Below, piece by piece: positions 1-7,973 of a DNA stretch of 34,388 nucleotides (its first letter is position 1; each line of letters begins with the position of its first letter). The position numbers and the translations under genes are program-made. The notes under the pieces were generated by a model that was not told the DNA's origin, did no database searches, and saw only the letters and a list, made by a program, of their open reading frames with translations. The DNA lies in contig CAJWEF010000011.1 in NCBI GenBank assembly GCA_913031305.1, positions 1-34,388 of the forward strand. Direction: 5' to 3'. This stretch comes from an uncultured Acidiferrobacteraceae bacterium. Its GTDB lineage: Bacteria; Pseudomonadota; Gammaproteobacteria; Arenicellales; UBA868.

Positions 1-59
1 ACGCTTATGACGAAGGTGAAGCGGCCATGGCGTTGGCGGGATTGCCGTCGGTGGCCTAA
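1..59 (+). CDS. C-terminal end of an upstream gene (partial, unrecognised)
   Basis: An open frame enters from the left edge and stops at TAA 57-59. Only about 18 residues are visible, rich in Ala and Gly and ending LAGLPSVA. That is too little to assign a family. It lies 18 bases before the first MaoC-type gene on the same strand, so it is probably the preceding member of the same operon. Confidence 0.5.
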   Translation, partial: AYDEGEAAMALAGLPSVA

Positions 60-77
60 TCGACGGGCAACGAAGAC

Positions 78-545
78 GTGCGGGATCATCTGATAGGAAA
101 GCGCTACCAGCCGTTCGTTGCGGAGGTCGATAAATGGCGGGTACGGTTCTTTGCCCGTACTATTGGGGAAACCAACCCAGCCTGTTTTGATGAGGCTGTT
201 GCACTTAAGGCAGGGTACCGGTCGCTGCTTGCGCCGCTCACCCTGCCTTTTTCCTTGGCAATGGATTTTGATCAGTCGCTACTGGTGCTCGAGGATCTGG
301 GTGCTGATCTGAAGCGGGCAGTTCATGGGGAGCAGGAGTTTGTACGCTTCGCTGAAGTCTTTGCTGGCGACATTATTACCGGCGAGCAGCAGATCTCCGA
401 CATCTTTGAGAAAAAAGGCGGGGCGCTGCTGTTTGTTGTTACCTCTACGCGATTGGAAAATCAGTTTGGAGAGCACATCGGCGACATGCACACCACGATC
501 ATCGTTCGCCAGCAGCAAATCTCTTCGGATTCAAAGGGTGCGTGA
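78..545 (+). CDS. MaoC-like dehydratase subunit (FAS1-type N-terminal hot-dog domain)
   Basis: A 155-residue hot-dog protein of the MaoC N-terminal dehydratase type. The motif IGETNPACFDE near residues 29-39 corresponds to the family's G-D-x-N-P-x-x-x-D stretch, but the catalytic His is not at the usual place. Such a half normally pairs with a second, catalytic hot-dog protein to form an enoyl-CoA hydratase, and the next gene is exactly that. The start is GTG at 78 with only a weak ribosome-binding site; no better start is seen. The stop overlaps the next start (TGATG). In this operon the pair would hydrate 2-aminocinnamoyl-CoA to the 3-hydroxyacyl-CoA in the beta-oxidation part of indoleacetate breakdown. 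The family call is firm; the substrate is inferred from context. Confidence 0.8.
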   Translation: MRDHLIGKRYQPFVAEVDKWRVRFFARTIGETNPACFDEAVALKAGYRSLLAPLTLPFSLAMDFDQSLLVLEDLGADLKRAVHGEQEFVRFAEVFAGDIITGEQQISDIFEKKGGALLFVVTSTRLENQFGEHIGDMHTTIIVRQQQISSDSKGA

Positions 546-967
546 TGGAACAACCAGAATATTCTAATCTCAGTATTGGCGACAGTATTCCCTCTCTTAC
601 TGTCGGCCCGATCGATCGGGCCCAGCTCGCATTGTTTGCGGGAGCCTCAGGTGATCATAACCCTATCCACCTGGATGATGCTGCTGCTCGTGAGGGCGGT
701 CTGCCTGGCACTATTGTTCATGGTATGTTGAATATGGCGTTTCTTGGCAGGCTGCTTACCCAGTGGGTGCCACAGCAGCAGATCCAACGGTTCTCTAGCC
801 GTTTCGTCGGGATGGCTTTCCCGGGTGATGAAGTCACCTGCAGCGCCACCGTGAAATCCCTGGAAATGCCGCCCGGCGAAAACCGGGTGGTTTTGGATTT
901 GAGTGCTCAGGCCCAGTCTGGAGAGGTGCTGCTCAAGGGTTCGGCCACTATCGTCTTGTTTGACTAG
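545..967 (+). CDS. MaoC-like (R)-specific enoyl-CoA hydratase, catalytic subunit
   Basis: A 140-residue hot-dog hydratase. It carries the hydratase-2 signature SGDHNPIHLD with catalytic Asp37 and His42, followed by G-x-I-V-H-G-M, the usual continuation in MaoC proteins. ATG at 545 overlaps the stop of the preceding MaoC-like gene by one base; a GTG one codon upstream (542) is also possible. The one-base overlap and the complementary halves suggest a heteromeric hydratase formed with the upstream product. Expected role: hydration of an aryl-acryloyl-CoA (2-aminocinnamoyl-CoA, possibly also cinnamoyl-CoA) before oxidation by the SDR and cleavage by the thiolase encoded downstream. Confidence 0.85.
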   Translation: MEQPEYSNLSIGDSIPSLTVGPIDRAQLALFAGASGDHNPIHLDDAAAREGGLPGTIVHGMLNMAFLGRLLTQWVPQQQIQRFSSRFVGMAFPGDEVTCSATVKSLEMPPGENRVVLDLSAQAQSGEVLLKGSATIVLFD

Positions 968-1021
968 TAACCGATCCGTGAGCAAGTCGTTTACCGTAGC
1001 TATTTCTGAGGCCCAGGTCTG

Positions 1022-3136
1022 ATGACCTTGAAGGTCGGCATCGACGTGGGCGGCACGTTTACTGATTTTTGGGTTACCGAAAAAGGGGAAGAGCCGGTTG
1101 TACATAAGGTGCTTTCTACGCCTGAGGATCCGTCGATTGCAGTGCTTCGCGGTCTCAGTGAGATTGCGGGGTTGGCGGGCTCCTCCCGGCCTCTGCGGAC
1201 ATTTGCAGGCAGTATCGAAACCATAGTGCACGGCACTACGGTAACGACTAACGCTACCTTGACACGGGCCGGCGCTTGCTCCGGTTTGATTACCACGGCC
1301 GGGGTACGTGATGCGTTGGAGATGCGTCGTGGTATTCGGGAAGAGCAGTACAACAATCGATACACCAACGTGGTACCTCTGGTGCCACGGTACTGCAGGA
1401 TCGGAGTCGGTGGTCGACTCGACCGGGAGGGCCGTGAGGTTGAGCCTTTGTCGCTGGATGAAGTCCAGGCCGCAGTTGATCTTTTTAAGGCCGAGGGCGT
1501 AGAAGCCGTTTCGATCTGCTTCATGAATGCCTTCGCCAATGCTCACCATGAGCAGCAGGCTGCAGATCTGGTGCGCCAGGCATTACCAGATGCTTACCTG
1601 AGTGTGTCCAGCGAATTGCTGCCATCAATCCGTTTCTACGAACGTGTCAGCACCACTGTGCTCAACTCCTACGTCGGCCCGATCCTGGAGCGTTATCTTG
1701 ACCGCTTGCAGGTGCGCCTCGCAGAAGCAGGTTTTGCCGGGTTGCTGTTGGTAATGCAGTCTAACGGCGGCGTTATGGCGCCTGACATTGCTCGGGAGAA
1801 ACCAGCCTTAACGTTGTTATCGGGCCCAGCTGCGGGCCCGGGTGCTGGTCTACTGTATGCCGGGGTCCATGATTGGAAAAACTGCATCGTCATAGATATG
1901 GGTGGCACGAGCTTCGAGGCGGCTCTGGTACGGGAGGAGCCGGTCATGGTAAACGAGGGGGTCATAGATCGTCACCGGATTGCGTTGCCGATGCTGGGCA
2001 TCCACACCATCGGTGCAGGTGGTGGTTCCATCGGTTGGATTGATCAAGGGGGCTTGCTGCGCATGGGGCCACAGAGCGCCGGCGCTAATCCGGGCCCCGC
2101 TGCCTATGGCCATGGTGGCCGTCAGCCGACAACGACTGATGCGAACTTGGTGTTGGGCTATCTGGATCCGGAGTATTTCGCTGGCGGGCGGATGCCGCTT
2201 GACCTGCCGGCGGCGCGCGATGCTATTGCTGCAGGTGTTGCCGAACCATTGGGCTTGTCAGTGGTAGAGGCCGCGGCCGGTATGTACCGGGTGACCTGCA
2301 ACAACATGGCCCAGGGAGTACGGGAGATCACCATCAAGCGCGGTTACGATCCGCGCGAGTTTCCACTGGTAGTCGCGGGCGGGGCTGGGCCTATTCATTC
2401 CTGCCTGATAGCAGACGAACTGGATATCCCTTTGCAGATCGTGCCGCGTGAATCATCGATCCTGTGTGCAGTCGGCATGCTGATGGGTGACCTCAGGCAC
2501 GATCTGGTGCGCACTTTCGTCGCTCGGCTGGACGATGTCGACTGGGCTGCGTTGCAGGGTCTGGTTGATGCCCTGTGCGAGGAGGGTACGGCGCTGCTGG
2601 AGGCGGAGCGCATCGCGCCAGATGCCCGTGAGTTTTTCCTCAAACTCGATTGCCGGTATCTCAAGCAATATCACGAAGTCTCTTTCCCGGTACCGCTTCA
2701 GGCGATCACCGATCGGGACCAGGCCGTAATCGCAAGCGCCTTTCACGCTGAGTATAACCGCCTGTACGGGTACTCACTGGAGCAGGAAGCCGCTGCGGTT
2801 GAGATCATCAACATTCGCCTACAGGCAGTTGGACGCGTTGAGAAACCGGAACTGAATGCCGAAATCCGCCATGGCGCTGATGCGTCCCATGCGATCAAGG
2901 GTGAGCGGTCAGTTTATGTTTTTGAAGATGACGCATTTCGCCAGATGTCGGTCTACGATGGCGATAAGTTACAACATGGCAATCGCGTTGCTGGTCCGGC
3001 GATAATCGAGAAACAGACCACAGCAGTGTTTGTCAGCTCATCGTTTGACTGTATCTGTGACAGCCTCGGTTCGCTAGTGCTGTATAGCCGCCAGCGAGCT
3101 GATTTGGTGACAGAACTGCTCAGAGGAGACTCCTGA
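1022..3136 (+). CDS. Hydantoinase/oxoprolinase A subunit; probable ATP-dependent oxindole-acetate ring-opening enzyme
   Basis: A 704-residue member of the HyuA / 5-oxoprolinase / acetone carboxylase beta superfamily. The N-terminus has the actin-like phosphate-binding motif GIDVGGTFTDF (residues 6-16), the middle has IDMGGTSFEA, and further on comes VVAGGAGPIHS, all typical of the family. These enzymes use ATP to activate a lactam carbonyl for hydrolysis or carboxylation. The gene is followed by its B partner with a one-base overlap (TGATG) and a good GAGGAG site. In the anaerobic indoleacetate pathway such a pair opens the 2-oxoindole ring to give 2-aminophenylsuccinate, and the neighbouring Mo-hydroxylase and B12 mutase fit that role. 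A carboxylase function (acetophenone type) is the main alternative, but a single A and a single B gene without the extra carboxylase subunits argue against it. Confidence 0.85.
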   Translation: MTLKVGIDVGGTFTDFWVTEKGEEPVVHKVLSTPEDPSIAVLRGLSEIAGLAGSSRPLRTFAGSIETIVHGTTVTTNATLTRAGACSGLITTAGVRDALEMRRGIREEQYNNRYTNVVPLVPRYCRIGVGGRLDREGREVEPLSLDEVQAAVDLFKAEGVEAVSICFMNAFANAHHEQQAADLVRQALPDAYLSVSSELLPSIRFYERVSTTVLNSYVGPILERYLDRLQVRLAEAGFAGLLLVMQSNGGVMAPDIAREKPALTLLSGPAAGPGAGLLYAGVHDWKNCIVIDMGGTSFEAALVREEPVMVNEGVIDRHRIALPMLGIHTIGAGGGSIGWIDQGGLLRMGPQSAGANPGPAAYGHGGRQPTTTDANLVLGYLDPEYFAGGRMPLDLPAARDAIAAGVAEPLGLSVVEAAAGMYRVTCNNMAQGVREITIKRGYDPREFPLVVAGGAGPIHSCLIADELDIPLQIVPRESSILCAVGMLMGDLRHDLVRTFVARLDDVDWAALQGLVDALCEEGTALLEAERIAPDAREFFLKLDCRYLKQYHEVSFPVPLQAITDRDQAVIASAFHAEYNRLYGYSLEQEAAAVEIINIRLQAVGRVEKPELNAEIRHGADASHAIKGERSVYVFEDDAFRQMSVYDGDKLQHGNRVAGPAIIEKQTTAVFVSSSFDCICDSLGSLVLYSRQRADLVTELLRGDS

Positions 3137-4845
3137 TGAAACAGGTCGATCCGGTACTTCTGGCGGTGTATGCCCGCATCTTCAAGTCGATCACCGATGA
3201 GATGAGCCTGTCGGTTCAGATGACCGCGCGCTCACCGATTTTGTGTGAAGCCAAGGATTTTGTCACCGGGCTGTACGATGCCGAGGGCAACATGCTGGAG
3301 CAGACCGAGAACCTCCCGATTCTGGCGTTTTCCCTAGCGCCGGTCTGCAAGTACATCATTGAATATTTTGCTGATGACGTGCACGAAGGCGATGTCATTT
3401 TCCACAATGATGTTTTCTCGCTGGGCAACCAGAATAACGACGTCGCGGTATATAAGCCGATCTTTCACGATGGTGAATTGATTGGTTGGTCTGCGGTCAA
3501 GGGGCACCAGGCCGACATCGGTGGCGCAGTCCGAGGTGGTTATAACCCCAACGCGACCGAAGTCTGGCAGGAGGCACTGCGCATTCCGCCGGTAAAGGTC
3601 TACGAGAAGGGACAACTGCGCAAGGACGTCTGGGGGCTGATCTTCGCCAATATCCGGCTGGACATAGTGCAGCACGATCTGCGCTCGCAGATGGGTGCCT
3701 GTACCGTTGGTGAGCGACGTCTACAGGCGCTGTTGTGCAAGTACGGTGTTGATAGTTTTTTCGTACACAAGGCCGCTTTATTCGATGCCTCGCGAAAAAT
3801 GGTTGAGAAAGAAATCGAGCAGATACCCAATGGCAATTACCACGGCACAGGGCGGGTGTATTTTGACGGTCACCATGAAGGCACCCAGTTCGATATCCGC
3901 GTCAGTATTACGGTCACGGAGCAGCGTATCACCTTCGACTACAGTGAGACCGACCCACAGACCGACGGTTTCGTCAACGGAACCTTTACCTCCAGCGCCT
4001 CGGCGACGGTTCTCTCATTTTTGCAGATGATCAATCCTGACATACCTCACAACGAAGGTATGCTCCAACCGATAGACATCATTATTCCTGAGGGCACTAT
4101 TCTCAATGCCAGCTACCCTAAGGCGACCACATTTGGTAATCATCTGTGCCCGCCAAATGCCGATGCCATCATTCGGGCGCTGGCACCGGTAATCCCAGAC
4201 AGAGTTACCGCTGGCTGGAACAACTTGCTATGTTCGTTGACGACCGGGCTGGATCCGGCCACCGGTGAGCCCTATGTGGATATTGGCTTCATGGGGCTCA
4301 AAGGAGGCTCTGGCGCCATGCACGGGACCGATGGATATGACCATATTGGCATGATTGATGCCTCGGGTGGCGTACTCGATCAGGATTACGAGATGTTCGA
4401 GCAGATGACGCCTCACCGCCTGATTCGTCATGAGTATCAGCCTGACTCGGCGGGCCCTGGTCAGTGGCGCGGCGGCCTGGGGGTGGTGACCGAGTTCGTG
4501 ATTGGTTCCCACGACACGCAATTAGTTACCTTCGGTGACGGTGATTTTGAGCCTGCATTCGGCCTATTCGGTGGTGGCGACGGAACTCTCAATACTATTC
4601 GTCTGACTTACCCCGATGGCCGAGAGGTGATTCCCCGTAACAAGGACCTGATCAAGAACGTTCCGGCAGGCACACACTATTTCCAACTTGCCGGTGGAGG
4701 CGGGGGTTATGGTGACCCGGCCCGGCGTGACCGTGATCTGCTGACCGAAGAAATCCGCAATGGCATCATCAGTGCGGCCCAGGCGCAGCAGGCCTACCAC
4801 CTGGATTTCAGCCAAACTCAGTCAGGGGCAGGCGATGAACTTTGA
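3136..4845 (+). CDS. Hydantoinase/oxoprolinase B subunit
   Basis: A 569-residue HyuB-family protein. The N-terminal part contains FHNDVFSLGNQNNDVAV, matching the family's D-P-Y-x-G-G-x-H-x-x-D metal/substrate region in shape, and a Gly-rich C-terminus (LAGGGGGYGDP) typical of HyuB. It starts at ATG 3136 inside the stop codon of the A subunit, so the two are translationally coupled and surely form one enzyme. The stop lies at 4843-4845, eleven bases past the start of the acyl-CoA dehydrogenase. Expected role: together with the A subunit, ATP-driven hydrolysis of the lactam of 2-oxoindole-3-acetate. Confidence 0.85.
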   Translation: MKQVDPVLLAVYARIFKSITDEMSLSVQMTARSPILCEAKDFVTGLYDAEGNMLEQTENLPILAFSLAPVCKYIIEYFADDVHEGDVIFHNDVFSLGNQNNDVAVYKPIFHDGELIGWSAVKGHQADIGGAVRGGYNPNATEVWQEALRIPPVKVYEKGQLRKDVWGLIFANIRLDIVQHDLRSQMGACTVGERRLQALLCKYGVDSFFVHKAALFDASRKMVEKEIEQIPNGNYHGTGRVYFDGHHEGTQFDIRVSITVTEQRITFDYSETDPQTDGFVNGTFTSSASATVLSFLQMINPDIPHNEGMLQPIDIIIPEGTILNASYPKATTFGNHLCPPNADAIIRALAPVIPDRVTAGWNNLLCSLTTGLDPATGEPYVDIGFMGLKGGSGAMHGTDGYDHIGMIDASGGVLDQDYEMFEQMTPHRLIRHEYQPDSAGPGQWRGGLGVVTEFVIGSHDTQLVTFGDGDFEPAFGLFGGGDGTLNTIRLTYPDGREVIPRNKDLIKNVPAGTHYFQLAGGGGGYGDPARRDRDLLTEEIRNGIISAAQAQQAYHLDFSQTQSGAGDEL

Positions 4846-5968
4846 GTTGACCTCGACCCAGGCAACGGTGCAGCAGACCTTTGCCCGTTTTTCTGACAAT
4901 GTCATTGCGCCGGCTGCCGCGGCGCTGGATGAAGCCGGAAATTTTCCGCGGGATATTTTTCGCCAACTTGCCGCGCTCGGGTTTTTCGGCATCCGCTACC
5001 CGCAAAGTGCTGGCGGATCGGGGATGGACTTGGTGTCGTTTTGCCTGGCACTGGAAGAGATTTCACGCGGTTCTCTGGCTGTGGCTGGCTGTGCTGCCAT
5101 GCAGTCGTTGATGGGCACCAATTTTCTGTTCCAGTTGGGTGATCAGGCCCTGCACCAGCGTTTGTTGTACCCAGCGCTGCAGGGGGAGAAGATCGGGGCG
5201 ATCTGTATGACCGAGCCAGATGCGGGCAGCGACCTGGGCGGTATTCGCACCAGCGCCACGCGGGTGCCAGGCGGTTATCGCCTCAATGGTCAGAAGATGT
5301 GGGTCACTTCGGCACCGGTAGCGGATTTTTTCACCGTGTTCGCACGGGCCGGGGACGACGAGCGACTGACTATATTTCTGGTGGAGCGGGATTTCGAGGG
5401 TCTGAGTGTGGGTCGGGCTATCGACAAGATGGGGGTAAGGGCCTTACCCACTTCCGAACTCGCACTGAACGACTGCCTGGTACCGGACAGCCATCGTCTA
5501 AGCAAGGCAGAGGGCGATGGCGAAGAGCACCTGCGGCGAATACTGTCGGAAATTCGGATCATCACAGGGGCCATGGCCCTAGGTGTGGGCCGCGCCGCGT
5601 TGGACGAAGCGCAGCGCTATGCCGGTGAGCGCTGCCAGTTTGGCAAGCCAATCAATCGTTTCCAGGCAGTGCAGTTGCGACTGGCCGAGATGGCGACAGA
5701 AATGGAGGCAGCACGGCACCTGGTCTATCACGCCGCCTGGCGCAAGGATGCCGGGCAGCCGGTGCGCCAGCACGCGGCCATGGCCAAGTTGTTTGCGACC
5801 GAAGCGGCCACTCGAGTCTGCGATGATGCAGCCAGGGTTCTGGCTTCTTATGGGTTCGCCATGGAATACCCGGTGCAGCGTTATCTGCGGGATGTCCGCT
5901 TTACACTAATTGGTGGCGGCACCAGCGATATCCTTAAGTTGATTATTGCGAAGGAACTGTCAGGATGA
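4835..5968 (+). CDS. iaaF: Acyl-CoA dehydrogenase, probable decarboxylating (2-aminobenzyl)malonyl-CoA dehydrogenase
   Basis: A 377-residue FAD-dependent acyl-CoA dehydrogenase with the family signatures CMTEPDAGSDL (about 124-134) and MWVTSAPVADFF. The start chosen is ATG 4835, preceded by AGGGGCAGG; an upstream in-frame ATG would add 25 residues unlike the family. The normal catalytic base (Glu in Y-E-G-T near the C-terminus) is Gly361 in LIGGGTSD. The alternative base position used by isovaleryl-CoA dehydrogenase is Ile240, with Glu239 beside it. The Aromatoleum enzyme IaaF oxidises benzylmalonyl-CoA to cinnamoyl-CoA while losing CO2, so decarboxylation replaces proton abstraction and no base is needed. 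The match of missing base and context supports the iaaF call. Overlaps the next gene as ATGA. Confidence 0.8.
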   Translation: MNFELTSTQATVQQTFARFSDNVIAPAAAALDEAGNFPRDIFRQLAALGFFGIRYPQSAGGSGMDLVSFCLALEEISRGSLAVAGCAAMQSLMGTNFLFQLGDQALHQRLLYPALQGEKIGAICMTEPDAGSDLGGIRTSATRVPGGYRLNGQKMWVTSAPVADFFTVFARAGDDERLTIFLVERDFEGLSVGRAIDKMGVRALPTSELALNDCLVPDSHRLSKAEGDGEEHLRRILSEIRIITGAMALGVGRAALDEAQRYAGERCQFGKPINRFQAVQLRLAEMATEMEAARHLVYHAAWRKDAGQPVRQHAAMAKLFATEAATRVCDDAARVLASYGFAMEYPVQRYLRDVRFTLIGGGTSDILKLIIAKELSG

Positions 5969-6357
5969 GGAGCGCCATTAGAGTACTTATTGCCAAACCG
6001 GGTTTGGATGGGCACGACCAGGGCGCCAAGATCGTGGTGCGTGCCTTAATGGATGCAGGCTTCGACGTAACTTACAGCGGCTTGCGCCAGACCCCCCAGC
6101 AGGTCGCCCAACTTGCTCACGAGACAGGCGCGGATGTCATCGGGCTATCGAGCATGGCAGGGTCACATCTGTCTTTCTGTCGCAAACTCAAACCGATCTT
6201 GGCCGAGTATGGTCTGCAGGAAAAACTCTGGATTGTTGGCGGCAGCATCCCGGCCCAGGATCACACACCGCTAAAGGAGACGGGTGTCGATGGCATCTTT
6301 CCTGCCGGCACCACCCTGCAGGAGATCGTAACGTTTATCAAAGAGAGGGCAAGATGA
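5965..6357 (+). CDS. Cobalamin-binding small subunit of an acyl-CoA mutase
   Basis: A 130-residue stand-alone B12-binding domain. It holds the base-off/His-on motif in KPGLDGHDQGAK (D-x-H-x-x-G), the S-x-x-x-x-x-H region SSMAGSH and the nucleotide-tail GG in IVGGSIP. The size matches separate small subunits of isobutyryl-CoA-type and archaeal methylmalonyl-CoA mutases. It overlaps the acyl-CoA dehydrogenase upstream and the large mutase subunit downstream, each as ATGA, so all three are translationally coupled. Together with the large subunit it should catalyse the adenosylcobalamin-dependent rearrangement of (2-aminophenyl)succinyl-CoA to (2-aminobenzyl)malonyl-CoA. Confidence 0.9.
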   Translation: MRSAIRVLIAKPGLDGHDQGAKIVVRALMDAGFDVTYSGLRQTPQQVAQLAHETGADVIGLSSMAGSHLSFCRKLKPILAEYGLQEKLWIVGGSIPAQDHTPLKETGVDGIFPAGTTLQEIVTFIKERAR

Positions 6358-7964
6358 GCCGCGAAAAGCCGCCGGTACCCAAACCGGTTTTCAACGAATC
6401 TGGTCTTGAGATCAAGCCGCTGTATACCCCCGCTGATGTTGAGGCCAGTGGCGGCAACGACAAAATAGGACTACCGGGACAATACCCATTCACTCGCGGG
6501 ATCCATCCTTTGATGTACCGTCAACGGCCCTGGACTATGCGTCAGTACGCTGGTTTTGGCAGCCCCCACGAAACCAATAAGCGTTTTAAATATCTTATTG
6601 CTAACGGTCAGACGGGTCTCAACGTGGCGTTTGACCTGCCGACCCAGATCGGGCTTGACTCGAGTGATCCGGTGGCGGCCGGGGAAGTGGGCCGCGTCGG
6701 TATGGCAGTGGACACGCTACGGGATCTCGAAATCGCTTTCGAAGGGATTGATCTTGAGCAGGTTACGGTTTCGCTGACCGTCAACGGTTCCGCGGCGACT
6801 CTGATTGCCATGTATCTGGAACTGGCCCGCAAGCGGGGTTACGACATACGCAGCCTGCGGGGCACGGCTCAAAACGACATTCTCAAGGAATTCATCGGCC
6901 GGGGGACCTGGGTCTACCCGGTACAACCTTCAATTCGACTGGTAGCTGATACCATTGAGTTCTGCGCCCACGAGGCACCTAAGTACAGCCCGGTCAGCGT
7001 TTGCGGGTACCACATCCGCGAGTCGGGCGCGGACCCTGTACAGGAAATGGCGTACGCCTTTTGCATTGCCAAGGTGTATGCCGATGAGGTTATCGCTCGG
7101 GGCCTATCAGTTGACGAGTTTGCCGGCCGCCTGTCGTACAATTTTAATATCTTCGGCAATATTTTTGAGCAGGTCTGTAAGTTCAGAGCCGGCCGCAGCC
7201 TGTGGGCCAAGATTATGCGGGAGCAGTACGACGCACAAAAATCCACTTCTATGTGGCTGCGCATGATTGCCGGCGGCGGCGGTAGCGGCCTGACCAAGGA
7301 GCAGCCAGAACTCAATATCGTGCGAGGCGCCTACTATGCGCTTATTGGAGCGTTGTCAGGGGCGCAAACCATGGCACTGTGCTCTTATGATGAGGCCTAC
7401 ACGATTCCTACCGAGTACTCCGCCCGTATCTCTTTGCGCACAATGCAGTTGCTGACAGCGGAAATGGGTTTGTGTGACACCGTAGATCCACTGGCGGGTT
7501 CGTATTATGTGGAGACGCTGACCAGTCAGATGCGTGAACAGATGGAAAAAGTCATGCGCGAGATCGACGCACAAGGCGGTATTGTCAAATTGATCTCAGA
7601 GGGAATTATCCAATCCCAGTTGTCCGCCCAGGCTTATGAAAGGCGTCGCCAGATCGAAAGCGGTGAGTTTGCCAAGGTCGGAACCAACTGCTTTCAGATT
7701 GACGAAGAAGAGCAGGAAGTGGCGCTACACCCCTACAGTGACGAGGATGCGCTGGCGCAGATTGCCGCCACTGTGCAGGTTTGTGCCGAACGAGACAATA
7801 AGCAGGTTGCTGCAGCGCTGGCAGAAGTGAGTGCAGCTGCAGCGGGAGACATCAATGTGATGCCGGCGATTTCTAAAGCCGTCAGCAGCTATGCCACTGT
7901 GGGAGAGATTACAGCTAAGCTAAGCGATGTGTTCGGGTGCTACCAGGAGCCGATCCGGTTCTAG
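6354..7964 (+). CDS. B12-dependent acyl-CoA mutase large subunit, probable phenylsuccinyl-CoA-type mutase
   Basis: A 536-residue catalytic (TIM barrel) subunit of the methylmalonyl-CoA mutase superfamily without its own B12 domain. Family landmarks are FTRGIHPLMY, WTMRQYAGFG, VAFDLPTQIG, GTAQNDILKEF and CGYHIRESGADP. By eye alignment the CoA-ester His is kept (His220). The Arg that binds the free carboxylate in methylmalonyl-CoA mutase is also kept (Arg183), so the substrate should be a dicarboxylic monothioester. The active-site Tyr of methylmalonyl-CoA mutase is replaced by His51, implying a different side chain on the substrate. This agrees with an aryl-succinyl-CoA mutase of indoleacetate degradation, feeding the decarboxylating dehydrogenase encoded two genes upstream. 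Plain methylmalonyl-CoA mutase is less likely. Confidence 0.85.
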   Translation: MSREKPPVPKPVFNESGLEIKPLYTPADVEASGGNDKIGLPGQYPFTRGIHPLMYRQRPWTMRQYAGFGSPHETNKRFKYLIANGQTGLNVAFDLPTQIGLDSSDPVAAGEVGRVGMAVDTLRDLEIAFEGIDLEQVTVSLTVNGSAATLIAMYLELARKRGYDIRSLRGTAQNDILKEFIGRGTWVYPVQPSIRLVADTIEFCAHEAPKYSPVSVCGYHIRESGADPVQEMAYAFCIAKVYADEVIARGLSVDEFAGRLSYNFNIFGNIFEQVCKFRAGRSLWAKIMREQYDAQKSTSMWLRMIAGGGGSGLTKEQPELNIVRGAYYALIGALSGAQTMALCSYDEAYTIPTEYSARISLRTMQLLTAEMGLCDTVDPLAGSYYVETLTSQMREQMEKVMREIDAQGGIVKLISEGIIQSQLSAQAYERRRQIESGEFAKVGTNCFQIDEEEQEVALHPYSDEDALAQIAATVQVCAERDNKQVAAALAEVSAAAAGDINVMPAISKAVSSYATVGEITAKLSDVFGCYQEPIRF

Positions 7965-7973
7965 GCATAAGAC

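Noticed and set aside
647-1549. Long minus-strand open frame of 300 codons
   Set aside because: It lies antisense to the MaoC and hydantoinase A genes, has no recognisable domain, and looks like a codon-bias shadow.
1022-4845. Acetone or acetophenone carboxylase
   Set aside because: Only one A-type and one B-type gene are present, with no small or extra subunits; the neighbours fit lactam hydrolysis better.
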